DNA of 64,000 nucleotides from Ambrosia x helenae (GCA_030844895.1 CM061234.1:11156043-11220042); one strand, 5' to 3'; counted from the first letter of the stretch, positions 11,891 through 23,663 are shown. Translations and numbers: made by a program. The notes: generated from the sequence alone by a model not told the origin.

Positions 11891-12525
11891 TCTTCAAAAC
11901 CCAAACAACCCATTCGTGTTACATCGCCGGCAATGCTTCCGGAGATATTAACCTGCATATAAAGTTGAGTACACCAAAAATAATTTATATATTTGATGAC
12001 TAAATCCGATAAGTAATAAAGTAAAAGAAATGGGATCCATAATTGCATTTTTTTTTAGTTTAGATAAATGAAGGTTTACTCGGGTGCAACAGAACTTGGT
12101 TGACGGAGTGATGGAAAAGGTGGATGAAGGGTTGCAATTGCAGAAAATGGTTGTAGGTGGCGAAAGGCAACGACGTACGTGGAAGGAAAGTGATGTTGGT
12201 GGATTCCGGCAGAGTTAGGGTTTTTCAGTGGTGGTGAAGAATGGTGTACGCTGATGATTCTGTGTATAGCGACTGGATGAAGGCGACGATTCGGTGGAAT
12301 TGCAAGTGGGACTTGGGAGATGTTGGTGAAGGTGTGCTCTCAGATCTAGATCCCCATCCCCATCTCTCTCTGTGTCTGACTGCATGTAGATACGCGTGTA
12401 TGTTGGAAAGGGAGAAAAGGGCAAGGTGGAAGACGCGTGTACATATGATAAGGACGGGACTGCTGAGCCAATAGGATAAAGCCACAATCAAAATCACTGT
12501 TTAAATCACTTCGTTTATTAATAGA

Positions 12526-13010
12526 TTGTAATTTAGGGTGCTCTTAAGAAGAGAGTTATTTATCTTTTTCTTTATTATTTTTATTTTCAACCCTTATACT
12601 TTTCATTTTTACAAATTTTTCACTTTAAACTTTGGTCCCCTGTACTTTTCATCTATTACAAATTTTCAATTTACATTTCGATCTAATTTTTGCAAGTTAA
12701 CACACTGTAAAATGTGTCTGTGGTTGAACGTTTTAATGTCCATTTTCCCCAGTTAACGGCTTCGTCGCAATGCACGGGCCCTAGCTCAACTTGATTATTC
12801 TTTTCTATGTTTTACGTTTCAGTCTAATTTTTGCGCGTTAACACGTTGCAACAGGCGTGCAAGGTTCAAAGCTTCTACGTCTACTTTTCGTTTGATTTAA
12901 TGGTCCCGCGCACAGTTCCTAAACAATATATAAAATGCTCAAAGTGTTATTATATGATTTAAGTATGCACAGTCTTAAACTTTCTGTAATTTTTTTATTA
13001 GTTTTTATTA

Positions 13011-13042
<32 letters not shown>

Positions 13043-14507
13043 TTAAATAATTTTGAAGTATATATATTTTTTTTCATTTATAACTTTTACGATACAGTTT
13101 TATATGAGTATGCCGTTCCGGCGTGCTTAATTTTATCCACGCTCCCATTTAAATTTACTTGAAACCGAGTTGCGAATGATATTGTACAAGTGATCACGGT
13201 TTACCATTTTGTTGCTTAAAGTGTCAAATACAATTATTTTTTTGTTTCTTACCATGACGAGCCAAACCGAGATATACCTACAAACTTCATCAGTTGTCAT
13301 TGTAAATCACACAACTATGTAAACTAATATACATAAACATGTTTTCTAAGAAGTACGTAGGGATGGTAGCCACCTGCCTATGTAATTCCTTTGTTGTGTG
13401 GCGTGTTTCTTATTGTAGAGTTCCTCACGGCTTATGTAAATCAAATCACATAGTTGTCTACTTGATGGTTGAATTTCCATCTCAGAGAACTTCACACGCC
13501 TCTAGAATGGGGAATCTTCATTTTAAAAAGTGAGAATGTATCAAGGTCTAAAATTGGGACACAAGATGTAAAAGCGTACTGCGCGCTTTTCATACTCGAT
13601 GCGCAAGTATTTTATATACCTCATGACTTTTTAGCATCTCCTACATGAATTAGCTATAAATATGCTTTATATGTGATTTTGTATATAAAATACCTACATT
13701 TTAGCAACAAAATAATTGCAGTGCAACATTTTGATGCAGAAAAATTATCCATGTAGAAGAGGCGCGCGTCTCAAACAGTTTTTTAGTGAAAAATTTAAGC
13801 CTCGGTTGCGCCTCATGTACATCTCTAACCTTATGTAGCAAAAAGCACAGGCCCTCGTCTCTCAGTGCGCCTCGCGCCTAGGCGCGCTTTTTTAAACTAA
13901 GCTGAGACGTATGTTCGGGGGATCACACCTCTATATATTTGACCAGACTTGTTTAAAAAAAAAAAAAAAAACTCTATGTCGAGTCAGACGATCTAGATGA
14001 GTCGAGTGGAAACAAAGGGCATTCCATTTGATAATTTCTTTTGGATTCAAATTTGTGTACATTATAGGTGTTTTGACAGTATATTTAAGTTTAAAAAGAA
14101 GTATATATAGTATTAATTGGAAAAAAGTTTTGTTTCTTTCTTTTAAAACCCAAACGGTCATATGACGGTTGCCAACCGCCAGATCATGTTCACAATGGCC
14201 ATCACGACCAGTGATGTTTTGTGCTATTAGGCTAAATGGTGTGGCTTCGATGAGTTGTTCGGTGAGATAATGTGTCACATTATATAATAATATTATTATA
14301 TGTCACATTTCTAATAATAATATATAATAATATTAAATAAAATCATAAAAGAAAGGAAGGGGAAATGAGAGAATTAGGGGAAATCATTTTCAAATTTTAA
14401 GGTAGGAAAATAAGATGACGCTGATGTGACACTTGAAAGAGTTTCAGGAAATATATACCACACCATATAGAGCACCTGGGGCGGTGTTCGTTGTGTACCG
14501 CCCCGTG
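12526..14507. other. intergenic, no gene seen
   Basis: T-rich, with a (TTA)n tract at about 13009-13041. Near 12745-12770 the + strand reads GTCGCAATGCACGGGCCCTAG, which resembles a Helitron 3' end but is followed by C rather than T, so I do not call an element. No frame with recognisable protein content. Confidence 0.45.
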
Positions 14508-14518
14508 TAAAAATGCCA

Positions 14519-14631
14519 CATTTTTTTTTTTGAACGGCAAATTTCTTCTCCTTGTGGGACTTGAACCCATGACATCCCCTTTAGGTGTTCCTAGAAGCTT
14601 TGCTTCTACCATTGGGCCACCAACCCCAAGA
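14519..14631 (-). mobile_element. tRNA-derived SINE with TSD, upstream of squalene epoxidase
   Basis: On the - strand it begins CTTGGGGTTGGTGG, has an A-box-like TGGCCCAATGGT and a B-box-like GGGTTCAAGTCCC, and ends in an A-rich tail. An 11-bp direct repeat TAAAAATGCCA flanks it (14508-14518 and 14632-14642), showing retroposition. The same family is seen at 4970-5083. It lies about 100 bp upstream of the TATA box of the squalene epoxidase gene, in the opposite orientation. Confidence 0.9.
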
Positions 14632-14727
14632 TAAAAATGCCATATCACACTTGAGAAATGTATTAAATATTATTGGTTAGGGAAAACAGGTAGCCGTTCG
14701 AGGGCCACATATGCTGGTTTATTGCTT

Positions 14728-14735
14728 TATAAAAA
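14728..14735 (+). promoter_or_regulatory. probable TATA box of squalene epoxidase
   Basis: TATAAAAA about 100 bp upstream of the ATG, followed by an A/C-rich leader (AACCAAACCAACCC). Position and sequence are typical; no transcript evidence is available here. Confidence 0.6.
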
Positions 14736-14836
14736 CCAAACCAACCCAAACAAGTTGGTACTTCTAACTGTTTAGAAAGAGAAACAACTTCATCACGAGA
14801 CTTTGCAAATCATTCACAGCCTTTACCTTTCCTTTC

Positions 14837-17800
14837 ATGGAGCTTGAATCACTGCCATTGTTTCATTACAGTTATCATGTTTTCCTTCTCTCCATAGCCT
14901 TAATAATATCCATCAATCTGTTCTACATTTTGCGGTCTAACCTCAAACGACGTCGTACATCAACGGAAATTGAACGGAAAATCAGTAACGTCTCTGACGC
15001 CGTTAGGTTGCAGAACACGGAGAGTGACGGAACCGCTGACGTCATTGTTGTTGGTGCCGGTGTTGCTGGTGCTGCTCTTGCGTGTACTCTTGCTAAGGTC
15101 ATGCGTTTTCAATAGTTTAATATATTAATAGATTAGTAGATTAACTGAAACATTGTTGCTTGTACGGTTCTAATTAGATAGTTATTTAGTTTTTAGTATA
15201 AGGATTGTTGTGGATTATGACATATGAATTTATGGATATTATTGGTTTGGTTATTGTTTGGAATTGAGTGTTGCACTGTTAGTGTGTAACCTAGAATGAT
15301 GAAATGGAATTTGAATAATTGTTTGAATTAATATTGTGTACTTGATGCATTTTTAATATAATTTATTACATGAGGATATTATTAAGTATAGTTTGGATTT
15401 AAGTATTGCATTATTATGTTCAACCTAGAATAATGAAATGGAACCTGAATGATTGTTGTGTGTAACCTAGAATAATGAAATGGAATCGGAATACTTTGTT
15501 GCGTTAATATTGTGAATTTGATACATGTTTAGCGGCACAGCTTGTTGCTCGCTTACTAACTGTCTAGATGTAACTTGGTTTTTATTGTGAAATTATAACA
15601 AAAATGGATAGTCTTTCGTTTATTGTTTGGATTTGAATGTTGCGGTATTGTGTTTATCCTAGAAATGATGAAATGGAATTTGAATGGTTTGCTGCACTAG
15701 TGTTTTGAATTTGATATATTTTGGGTGTAAATTCTGACATGAGATTGTGTGGATTCTGGATGGTTCTACGGTTATGTTCGGATTTTAAGTATTAAGTTTA
15801 ATCTTGAATGATGAAATGGAATTGATTCTTCTCCCTCTCTTGAATGTACTAGATGTTAGGTATGTTTCGGTATCTTTCATATTTATTAGCTGTGTACAAT
15901 ATGAATGGATTATTGAGAGTTTTTCAGCATCAAGTAATTTTTTGGTCAGTAAATGCATTTGTAAGAGTGTTTTATATTTTAATATGCTGAAGCTAGATGT
16001 ACCGAAAGAAAATTGATGTCGCACATTAAGATGCATGATTTTTTTCTAAAAAACGATGCATTTGAGTGGTTGAAGCTTGATCCAGATATGAAGTACTTAA
16101 CCTGAATACCTGATTATATAAACTTTTTCATAGATACATAGTGAATAGTATTATCATACCATGATAAATCAGCTTCTTAGAATTGGTCAATTGTGTTACT
16201 GTTTGATTAGAACAAGACAAAAGTTGTTAAGAAAGAAGATCCAGATCCAGTTTAATATAATAATCAAATGAACTGATCTTTTCTTAATGGTTGTTTTTAT
16301 GTAGAAAGTGTAAGTTGAGTATACGTCTGTTATATAAATTGTATATTTTTGTAATCTTGAATACGTACTTTTTTAGGTGATATCAGCATCAATAATTGAT
16401 TAATTGTCCCACTATGCTTGATTTTTTATGTTATTAAACAGGATGGGCGTCGGGTGCATGTTATTGAAAGGGACTTGACTGAACCAGATCGAATTGTGGG
16501 TGAACTTCTACAGCCGGGTGGCTATCTAAAACTGATTGAGTTGGGTCTCGAGGGTAAGGTTCCTCTCAATTTTCCTAAACATGATCTCTAATTTGAGAGC
16601 TTCATCACTAACCATGATATCCAAACTTAATTCTTTGAGCAGATTGTGTGGATGGAATTGAAGCTCAACAAGTTTTTGGTTATGCCATTTATATGGATGG
16701 CAGAAACACAAAAACTCTCTTATCCTTTGGAAAAATTTGCATCTGATGTATCTGGAAGAAGCTTTCACAACGGGCGATTTATTCAACGGATGAGGGAGAA
16801 AGCTGCATCTCTTCCAAAGTATAGTTTCTTTCCCTCCTTTCATGTTCTTGCCTCTTGGCATACATAACTGAACATATTCTTTCTAATATTTCAATCAAGA
16901 TAAATACCAATATGAAAGTTACTGATGAAAATCTTTCATTAATTTTAACTTACAAGTGTTAAACTGGAACAAGGGACTGTAACTTCATTACTTGAGATAA
17001 ACGGAACAGTTCAAGGGGTGAACTACAAAACCAAGGATGGGGAGATACTGACCGCCTGCGCGCCTCTTACCATTGTTTGCGATGGCTGTTTTTCTAATTT
17101 GCGCCGTGCTCTCTGCAAGCCTCAGGTCTTTTTACAAGTCACTTCATTAATTACAAGATTTCTTTGTCTTGAAGTAATATTGAACTTGATTATGTAACAG
17201 GTAGAAGTACCTTCTTCCTTTGTGGGTCTGGTTTTGGAGAACATTGATCTTCCATACGCAAACCATGGACACGTTATCCTCGCAGACCCTTCACCAATCT
17301 TGTTTTATCCAATCAGTAACACCGAGGTTCGCTGTTTAGTTGATGTCCCTGGACAAAAGGTTCCTTCCGTTGCCAGTGGTGAAATGGCCAACTATCTCAA
17401 AACTGTTGTTGCTCCACAGGTATTAAGTGCCCACAATCAGTTCCGTAAAGAATTTGTTAATATGTGATCTGATTAACCAATCTATACCAAAACTCGCAGA
17501 TTCCACATGAGTTATATGACGCCTTTGTAGCAGCAGTAGATAAAGGAAACATAAGAACTATGCCAAACCGAAGCATGCCAGCTGTTCCTCAGCCCACTCC
17601 AGGGGCGCTTCTAATGGGAGACGCATTTAATATGCGACACCCTTTAACTGGAGGAGGAATGACAGTCGCTTTATCAGATATCGTCTTACTTCGTGACCTT
17701 CTTAGACCACTACGCAATCTTAACGATGCATCTACACTTTGCAATTATCTCGAGTGCTTCTACACTCTTAGAAAGGCAAGTCAACAGTAGATTTGATTAA

Positions 17801-18504
17801 TGTCAATATAATTTTAGTGAGCAGTGCCCGAGCTCACCTAAGCTCGAGTTCAGCTCATTTTACTTGATTGAGCTCAATTGAGCTCTTTTTATAAAGGTTG
17901 AGTTCGCCTTAAATTAGCTCTACTTCTATAGCTCAAGCTCAGCTCAAGCTTTTAACGATGTGAGCTCAAGTACCTCGCCGTTTTTACACCCAAAGAAAAA
18001 ATAGAACTAAATGTTTGGTATTTTCTTTCTTGTTGCAGCCTGTGTCATCTACAATAAACACGTTGGCGGGTGCTCTATACAAGGTGTTTTGTGCATCACC
18101 CGATCCAGCTAGAAAAGAAATGCGTAAAGCATGCTTCGATTATCTGAGCCTTGGAGGCATGTGCTCAGAAGGACCAATATCATTACTTTCAGGACTCAAC
18201 CCGCGCCCACTGGTCCTGTTTCTACATTTCTTTGCCGTGGCTATATACGGTGTTGGCCGTCTGCTTATCCCGTTCCCGTCACCAAAGCGCCTATGGCTCG
18301 GGGCTCGCCTCATCTCGGTTAGCATCTAAAACCTTAAATGTTTGCTTAATGTTATATGGAATATTTTACATAATACTAACCAAGTTTCTTCTGAGTTTCA
18401 CTAATACCAATCATATGTCTTTTAACTAAAAACCACAAGTGTATTATATATACTTGTCAAGTGATCTTAATAAAGCATATATGAAACTTGATTACTGTTT
18501 ATTG

Positions 18505-18585
<81 letters not shown>

Positions 18586-18907
18586 TAAGGTTAACCTGAT
18601 AAAGGAAATCATGAAGAAAGGTCACTTTACAATAACTAAGGATCATAATTGTTGCATTTAATTTAAACAATTATGAACTTTACAAAGTGATTTCATTTCA
18701 ACAATATTAAAACTTGGTTATTATTTCACAATTTTCTAAACCAGACTTTTAAGATGTAGACATTTGATTATAAATATAAAAATAAATAAAAATTGTTTGC
18801 AGGGTGCATCAGGGATAATCTTTCCAATTATAAAGTCAGAAGGGGTTAGACAAATGTTCTTCCCTGTAACAGTTCCAGCATACTACAAAGCTCCTCAAGT
18901 TGGTTGA
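14837..18907 (+). CDS. SQE: squalene epoxidase (squalene monooxygenase), 8 exons, one frameshift
   Basis: Converts squalene to 2,3-oxidosqualene with FAD, O2 and NADPH-P450 reductase at the ER membrane, the entry step to sterols and triterpenes. Exons: 14837-15097, 16442-16553, 16643-16818, 16957-17125, 17201-17419, 17500-17775, 18039-18317, 18803-18907. The product would be about 531 residues, normal for plants. Seen: N-terminal membrane segment (about 13-32), FAD-binding GAGVAG (73-78), the GELLQPGGYLKLIELGL segment, PLTIVCDGCFSNLRR, and the second FAD motif GDAFNMRHPLTGGG (about 352-365), then SGLNPRP and hydrophobic C-terminal helices. Intron 6 uses a GC donor (AAG|GCAAGT). Exon 3 holds one extra A in an A5 run (16710-16714) that breaks the frame. 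Exon length confirms it: 176 bases where 175 keeps phase. Either a sequence error or a recent null allele; all other codons and splice sites are intact. Confidence 0.95.
15280..15830. repeat. dispersed CCTAGAATRATGAAATGGAA motif in SQE intron 1
   Basis: Five related copies lie at about 15290, 15424, 15465, 15658 and 15803, each reading roughly CCTAGAATGATGAAATGGAA followed by a TTGAAT/GGAAT-type tail. Spacing is irregular (41-193 bp). This looks like a decayed minisatellite within the 1.3-kb first intron. Confidence 0.6.
17776..18038 (+). other. SQE intron 6: GC-AG intron with GAGCTC-rich block
   Basis: The donor is GCAAGT after AAG and the acceptor TTGTTGCAG. Within it (about 17820-17985) AGCTC/GAGCTC words recur many times, as in the ends of some hAT MITEs, and the block finishes near GTACCTCGCCGTTTTTACACCC. 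A MITE remnant is possible but no clear inverted repeat or TSD was found. Confidence 0.5.
18505..18586. repeat. (ATT)n microsatellite in SQE intron 7
   Basis: About 27 perfect ATT units within intron 7 (18318-18802), 217 bp upstream of the last exon. It is likely polymorphic. Confidence 0.95.
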
Positions 18908-18929
18908 CTCAAATATTGTTATTGTTATA

Positions 18930-18935
18930 AATAAA
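18930..18935 (+). terminator. candidate polyadenylation signal of squalene epoxidase
   Basis: AATAAA 23 bases past the stop codon, in T-rich sequence. It is close to the stop for a plant 3' UTR, so a later site may be used. Confidence 0.4.
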
Positions 18936-18940
18936 ACAAT

Positions 18941-19473
18941 TTAATTATTATTATTTTTTTGAAAATGTAATTTGGTCATGTGTTGTAATTGTGGTAACAA
19001 ATAAACGTTCAAAAAAATTGTGGGGTAAGATATCTACTGCTTATAAACATGCCACGTATTATTTTTTGCATAAAGTTATGGAGTCTCCACGTGTTTGATT
19101 TAGACACTGATGTATCATATATGGACAGTTGGGCTACACTCATAAATGTGCAAGTTGCAACTGCTCCTAATGATACTTCATATCGTGCGGTAATGGTACA
19201 TTCTCAAAATTATTTACGTATATTTCTATACGCGGTATAGTGTTTACGTATATTTCTATGCGCGGTATAGAGGGTTGCATCAACTCTCATACCGACCCTA
19301 ACTAGGTCTAGTACGAAGCCCACACCCTTTGCCTTAAATATATTATATTTTATGTTATGCAAGGTTTGATTTATAATTTAACCTAGTAAAATTTGATTTA
19401 AAATCAAGGAATATGAGTTATCAGTTTTCCTATTTACAAAGTCTGTTGAACATTTAGCCCATTACAATCTAAA
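18941..19473. other. SQE 3' flank, no gene; palindromic repeat near 19210-19275
   Basis: Two copies of TTTACGTATATTTCTATRCGCGGTATAG lie head to tail (about 19213-19240 and 19241-19271) and are followed by AGGGTTGCA, as in the 2981-3030 region. No coding signal. Confidence 0.45.
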
Positions 19474-20870
19474 CTAGTGAGATACCCGTCCGTTGGGACG
19501 GGTTTTCGAACGGGGATTAGAAAGCGTGAAAGTATATTTGGGTTGATGTTATCATTTTGAGTAAGCGAATGTCGATAACTAATACCTATATAATCGTAAA
19601 GTATATCAATTTTAAAAGTTTTGTTAATATATATTATTTATGAAATCAGCCATTGAAAAAACTCCAATTATATCCCGTATGAAATTTAACCCCTTTACCC
19701 GTCACCTTTCTGGCTAAACACTTAGCTTAATCTATTAAATATTTAGTTTCAAATGGGTCATTTGCAGTATATTAGCATAAGAGCATCGACACTAAAAGCA
19801 ACCATATCAGCAAGACATAATCCACAAATAATCAAAACCCCATTTGTATCTTAATGGGTCAAAATAGTTGAGATCACAACAATTAATGTAGATAATGTGT
19901 GATCACTTATGTTTTATACCCGTCCTGATCCAGGTTTTCAAAATTAATAACATTAAAAAAATCTTAACATAGCAGACAAACAAATAATATACTTAACAAA
20001 GTTAAGCACAAAAGAATCCAAAAAAAGGTGGAGTAGACGTTTTAAGTAACTCCATAACAAATTTAACACATCCAACAACCATCAAACATACTTCAACCCC
20101 ATCATACTACAATAATATAAACCAAAGAAAAACATAACAAACCATCTCTAAACCACAATACACAATGAAATTTACTAATTTTAAGCCGTGAATGGTAGAT
20201 CTCACTGTTATCGATGAGGTCAAATGGGTTAGTAAAACTGTTAAACAGATCAAAAGATATATGAAGAAACTATCTTATTATTTTAATAATAGTAGTATTT
20301 TTTTTATTGTTTCAATACATTGGTATTTAAAAAAAAACTAAAAAATGGACTAAAATGTGTTGGTGGGTCATCGAAACCCGATTTGTTTTGACTCGCACAT
20401 TATCCGTACCCATTCTGACCCATTTTCCGACCTGTCCAATTTTTCACTTCTACCGACGAGATAAAAAGATCTAGAACACAAAGAAAAACCAACAGTTGCT
20501 ATCAAAGGAAAATAGGTATCAGACTCTAATATCAACTTCAACCCAATTTACCAACATGCACTTAATGTACTTTGTGAACAGATTATTATGGCACCAATTC
20601 TTTTTTTTGACCCGTGTGTGTTTGGTTGCTTTCAATGACCTATTCGTAACATACCCGGTTATAGGGCACCACAAGGTAACCTTCTTTTGACCCGGAAATA
20701 CAACACTTTGTGCAGCAAGTCAGTTAGTGATGGAAGATAAATGAAACAAAAAGGAAACTAAAAATATATGATATATATATACACATGGTCAAGGCTTGTC
20801 TAACCCTGACAAATACACACGTTATAAAATTATAAAATAAACCAATTTCACAACCAAATGATGGCATTAC

Positions 20871-21401
20871 CAAAGAAGCAAAAGCTATACATCCAAAAGC
20901 TAGTGCAAGGGAACGTAGCAACCGTTTCCCCATTCGCATCATGCGTCCTTCATCTTCACCTTCTTCCTGCATTCAAGATCAGCTAAATCATAAAACAATA
21001 ATTAAAAAAAAGAGAAGAAAATGAGGTTAGAGAGATTGACATACTGTAAATGTTGCGGGTAATTCAAATGATTTTAACTTTTCAAGGATTCTGTATACAA
21101 ATACAAATGATAAAAACTGCACAGGCTTCCACTCAGCATTGTGTGCAATAAAAATCCAAGCAATCTGCAGAAAGAACCTATTATAAGCTCTCTTTTTTTC
21201 AAAAAAAACAGCCCACATGTAATGCAAAAGTGACCATGTGAAGCTCAAAGAAAGTGAGGTACAGTATAAGATAAAAGAATACATTTAAAGTATAACAAAT
21301 TAGATAAAGGTAAACAACATCTACACTTACGAATGCAGCTGATATTGCCAGGTTAAGCAGCTGTGTGGCAGCTCTGTCAAAGACGGCCGCGTTCAAGAAA
21401 T
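20871..21401 (-). CDS. three exons of an unidentified membrane protein, probably captured
   Basis: Three in-phase exons with AG/GT borders are readable on the - strand. They are 21331-21401 (FLNAAVFDRAATQLLNLAIS), 21045-21164 (40 codons, containing IAHNAEWKPVQFLSFVFVY and LEKLKSFELP) and 20871-20966 (32 codons, EEGEDEGRMMRMGKRLLRS followed by a hydrophobic stretch). The exons have no stops or frame breaks and amphipathic/hydrophobic content typical of a conserved plastid or organelle membrane protein. I do not recognise the family. First and last exons are not found. Position inside the Helitron and the neighbouring truncated subtilase suggest a captured fragment rather than a full gene. Confidence 0.6.
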
Positions 21402-21585
21402 CTGTATTATCATCATACTCTAACTATACACCTAAAATGTTTCTTTTGGAACACCTGAAACGTTTATTTTGTGCATATCAAACTAACCAAACTGCAAAAA
21501 AAAAAAAAAATATGCTGCAATCAGGTGATAGACTGTGTTCTTGCTGTAAAAAACAGAAACATGTATGTAGTGATACCAAAAGAAG

Positions 21586-22180
21586 CGGACAAAGCTGCTG
21601 GAAATACCTAAAAAACACATTCGAGGCATTTTTCTTGAAACGCCATAACCGTACAACCAAGGCGTTTCAAAATAAGCGGCTAAAGTATATTACTTTACAT
21701 GTTTTCTTTTAAACGCCTAAGTAATATATCTATTGAGGTACATAAGAACAAAATCAGTAATAGGTTTTGTTGAAACGGACAAAGCTGCTGGAAATACTTA
21801 ACAAACACATTTGAGGCATTTTTCTTGAAACGCCATAACCGTACAACCTAGGCGTTTCAAAATAATCGGCCAAAATATATTACTTTACATGTTTTCTTTT
21901 AAACGCCTAAAGTAATATATCTATTGAGGTACATAAGAACAGAATAAGTAATAGGTTTTGCTGAAACACCTAAGGAACATACTCGAGGCATTTTCCTTGA
22001 AACGACATAAGCCTACAACCTAGGCGATTCAAACTAAATGCCTAATATGTCTTGCTGAAATACCTAATCAAGAAATTCGAGGCGTTTTTCTTGAAACAAC
22101 ATAATCCTACAACCTACGCGTTTTAAAGTAACCGCCTAATATGTCCTGTTGAAATACCTAAACAATACATTCGAAGTGTT
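21586..22180. repeat. 190-bp tandem repeat with AAACGCC/GGCGTTT words
   Basis: Two close copies start with CGGACAAAGCTGCTGGAAATAC at 21586 and 21776 (period 190). Shorter, more decayed copies sharing GAGGCGTTTTTCTTGAAAC and TGAAATACCTAA follow to about 22180, with one more scrap near 22530-22575. It lies between the membrane-protein exons and the subtilase exons in the Helitron. Confidence 0.8.
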
Positions 22181-22793
22181 TTTCTTTAATAAACTACACT
22201 GAGTAACCAAACCGTGACGAACCGAATTAATATTAAACGAACATTATCTTAACCTGCAGCCGCGGATACCTTCACTGAATGTGACATCCATCAGGAAAGG
22301 TCGTCTAGGTTGAAATGTATCAATTTTAGTGAGACTTAAAATGAGTACCTTTCAATAATATAAAGAAAATTAGCGCAAACATAGAATAATGGAATGAGAG
22401 ATCCGTGAAATTATTTTATATATTTTTTTGTTATAAATATTATACAGTAATCTTAGAATTATCCTATTTTTAACTATAAGTACATCTCATCATTACTAAA
22501 ATACTTATGATGAATTTTTTTATAAATTGATAACATGTCTTGCTGAAATACCGAAACAATAAAATCGAGGCGTATTTGCTTCTGTACTATTTTTTCTCTA
22601 AAATGACTCGCTGCAACATAAGCCCATGTTGGTGAAACCTATTTATGAGCTGAACCGAATCGACAATTTTTTAAAGTGACCACTTTGGAGCGTTTAATGT
22701 GGTTGTCACGTTTATTTTAAAACGCCTAAAATGACAGTTAACTACACTTGTTTCTACATGACCCCACAAACATTAATCAAATGAAAATGATAC

Positions 22794-23546
22794 CTGTATC
22801 AATGAAACCAATGATGACATTGATTTGATTCCTGGTTGAAAAACCTGGGATTTCCATACTTTCTTCCTCAGCCAAACCAATGATGTCCCACGGATATGTC
22901 ATGTGTAGCTTTCGCCTCGTATTCTCAAACACTGAAACCACACCTTCCATCTCTGCAATCACAACATAAGCAGCAACCCTTATGTCACGACCCCACAACA
23001 CTAAAGTATTGTAAAAGATTCTTGTAACATTGTTCATAATTAATATAACATAACCATGTTAATTGAAGGCTTAACTTAGCGTTATCCAAAACACTTAACT
23101 TAGTATATAAGTATATGTATATATACTTAGTGGAAATATTAAGGGCTTGATCCTCTGTTAGCTTTGCTGCAAACCCTTTAAACCTTGTTTATAACTATAC
23201 AAATGAGCAGCTTGTGCTTCTTCAACACTATACATTATAATAAAATAAAATAAATAAATAAGAACCTAAATGAAGTGGAAAAAGTATAAATTGTTATGGG
23301 AATTTATTCTTTTAAGTATGAAGAGTTTATTAATTAATATTAGTAAATAATAAGTACCTTCCACTATGAACAGAGGAAATAATTCTATGGTTATGAGAGA
23401 TAATATCATGTGGGTCTTGACTCTTGACTATCAGTGCTACCCATGTACACTACATAAACATTAGAATCATGGGTGAAGAGGATAAGGTGTGGAAGAAACA
23501 GAGATAATAATAAAAGATATAAAAAGAGGAAGGTAGAAGAAGCCAT
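22794..23546 (-). pseudogene. subtilisin-like protease 5' fragment (signal peptide, propeptide, Asp motif)
   Basis: Plant subtilases (S8A) are secreted serine proteases. Exon 1 (23358-23546) starts MASSTFLF with a strong signal peptide and VYVVYMGS, then a one-base slip before DPHDIISHNHRIISSVHSG. Exon 2 (23127-23227) gives SVEEAQAAHLYSYKQG, loses one T, then GFAAKLTEDQALNIST. Exon 3 (22794-22952) gives MEGVVSVFENTRRKLH, the PWDIIGL segment and NVIIGFIDTG with the catalytic Asp. The exon 2/3 junction is also one base out of phase. Catalytic His, Asn and Ser exons do not follow; the next coding sequence belongs to another protein. Three phase errors plus truncation make a captured pseudogene far likelier than sequencing error alone. 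Confidence 0.85.
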
Positions 23547-23663
23547 TGGGTTATGAGGAAATGGCTGCTACTGCTACTGCAGGGGAAGAAAAAAATTACG
23601 GAGAGAGAGAGAGAAAGGAGGTGTTGGATTTAGGAAAATGATCTTTCATATAAAAAGAAGTGT

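Larger units (their letters stand above)
7613..12525 (-). mobile_element. Helitron carrying fragments of several host genes
   Basis: On the - strand the 5' terminus is A|TCTATTAATAAACGAAG (12525). The 3' terminus is a perfect 7-bp-stem hairpin, AACGCGC-AAC-GCGCGTT (7628-7644), followed 11 bases later by CTAG|T (7613-7616). These are the classic Helitron end features. The 4.9-kb body has no helicase or Rep gene, so it is non-autonomous. Reading down the - strand it contains a possible transit-peptide-like segment (about 12220-12070), other exon-like scraps, a DA1-like exon (9922-10130), three signal peptide peptidase exons (9288-9682) and a terminal exon of an unidentified membrane protein (7993-8094). 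All recognised fragments share the element's strand. Extent is inferred from end structure only. Confidence 0.75.

Noticed and set aside
11791..12048. Frame encoding a long isoleucine run (- strand)
   Set aside because: It is the (AAT)n microsatellite translated; no conserved flanks.
12745..12770. Helitron 3' end on the + strand (CGCAATGCACGGGCCCTAG)
   Set aside because: Followed by C, not T; no clear hairpin and no 5' partner found.
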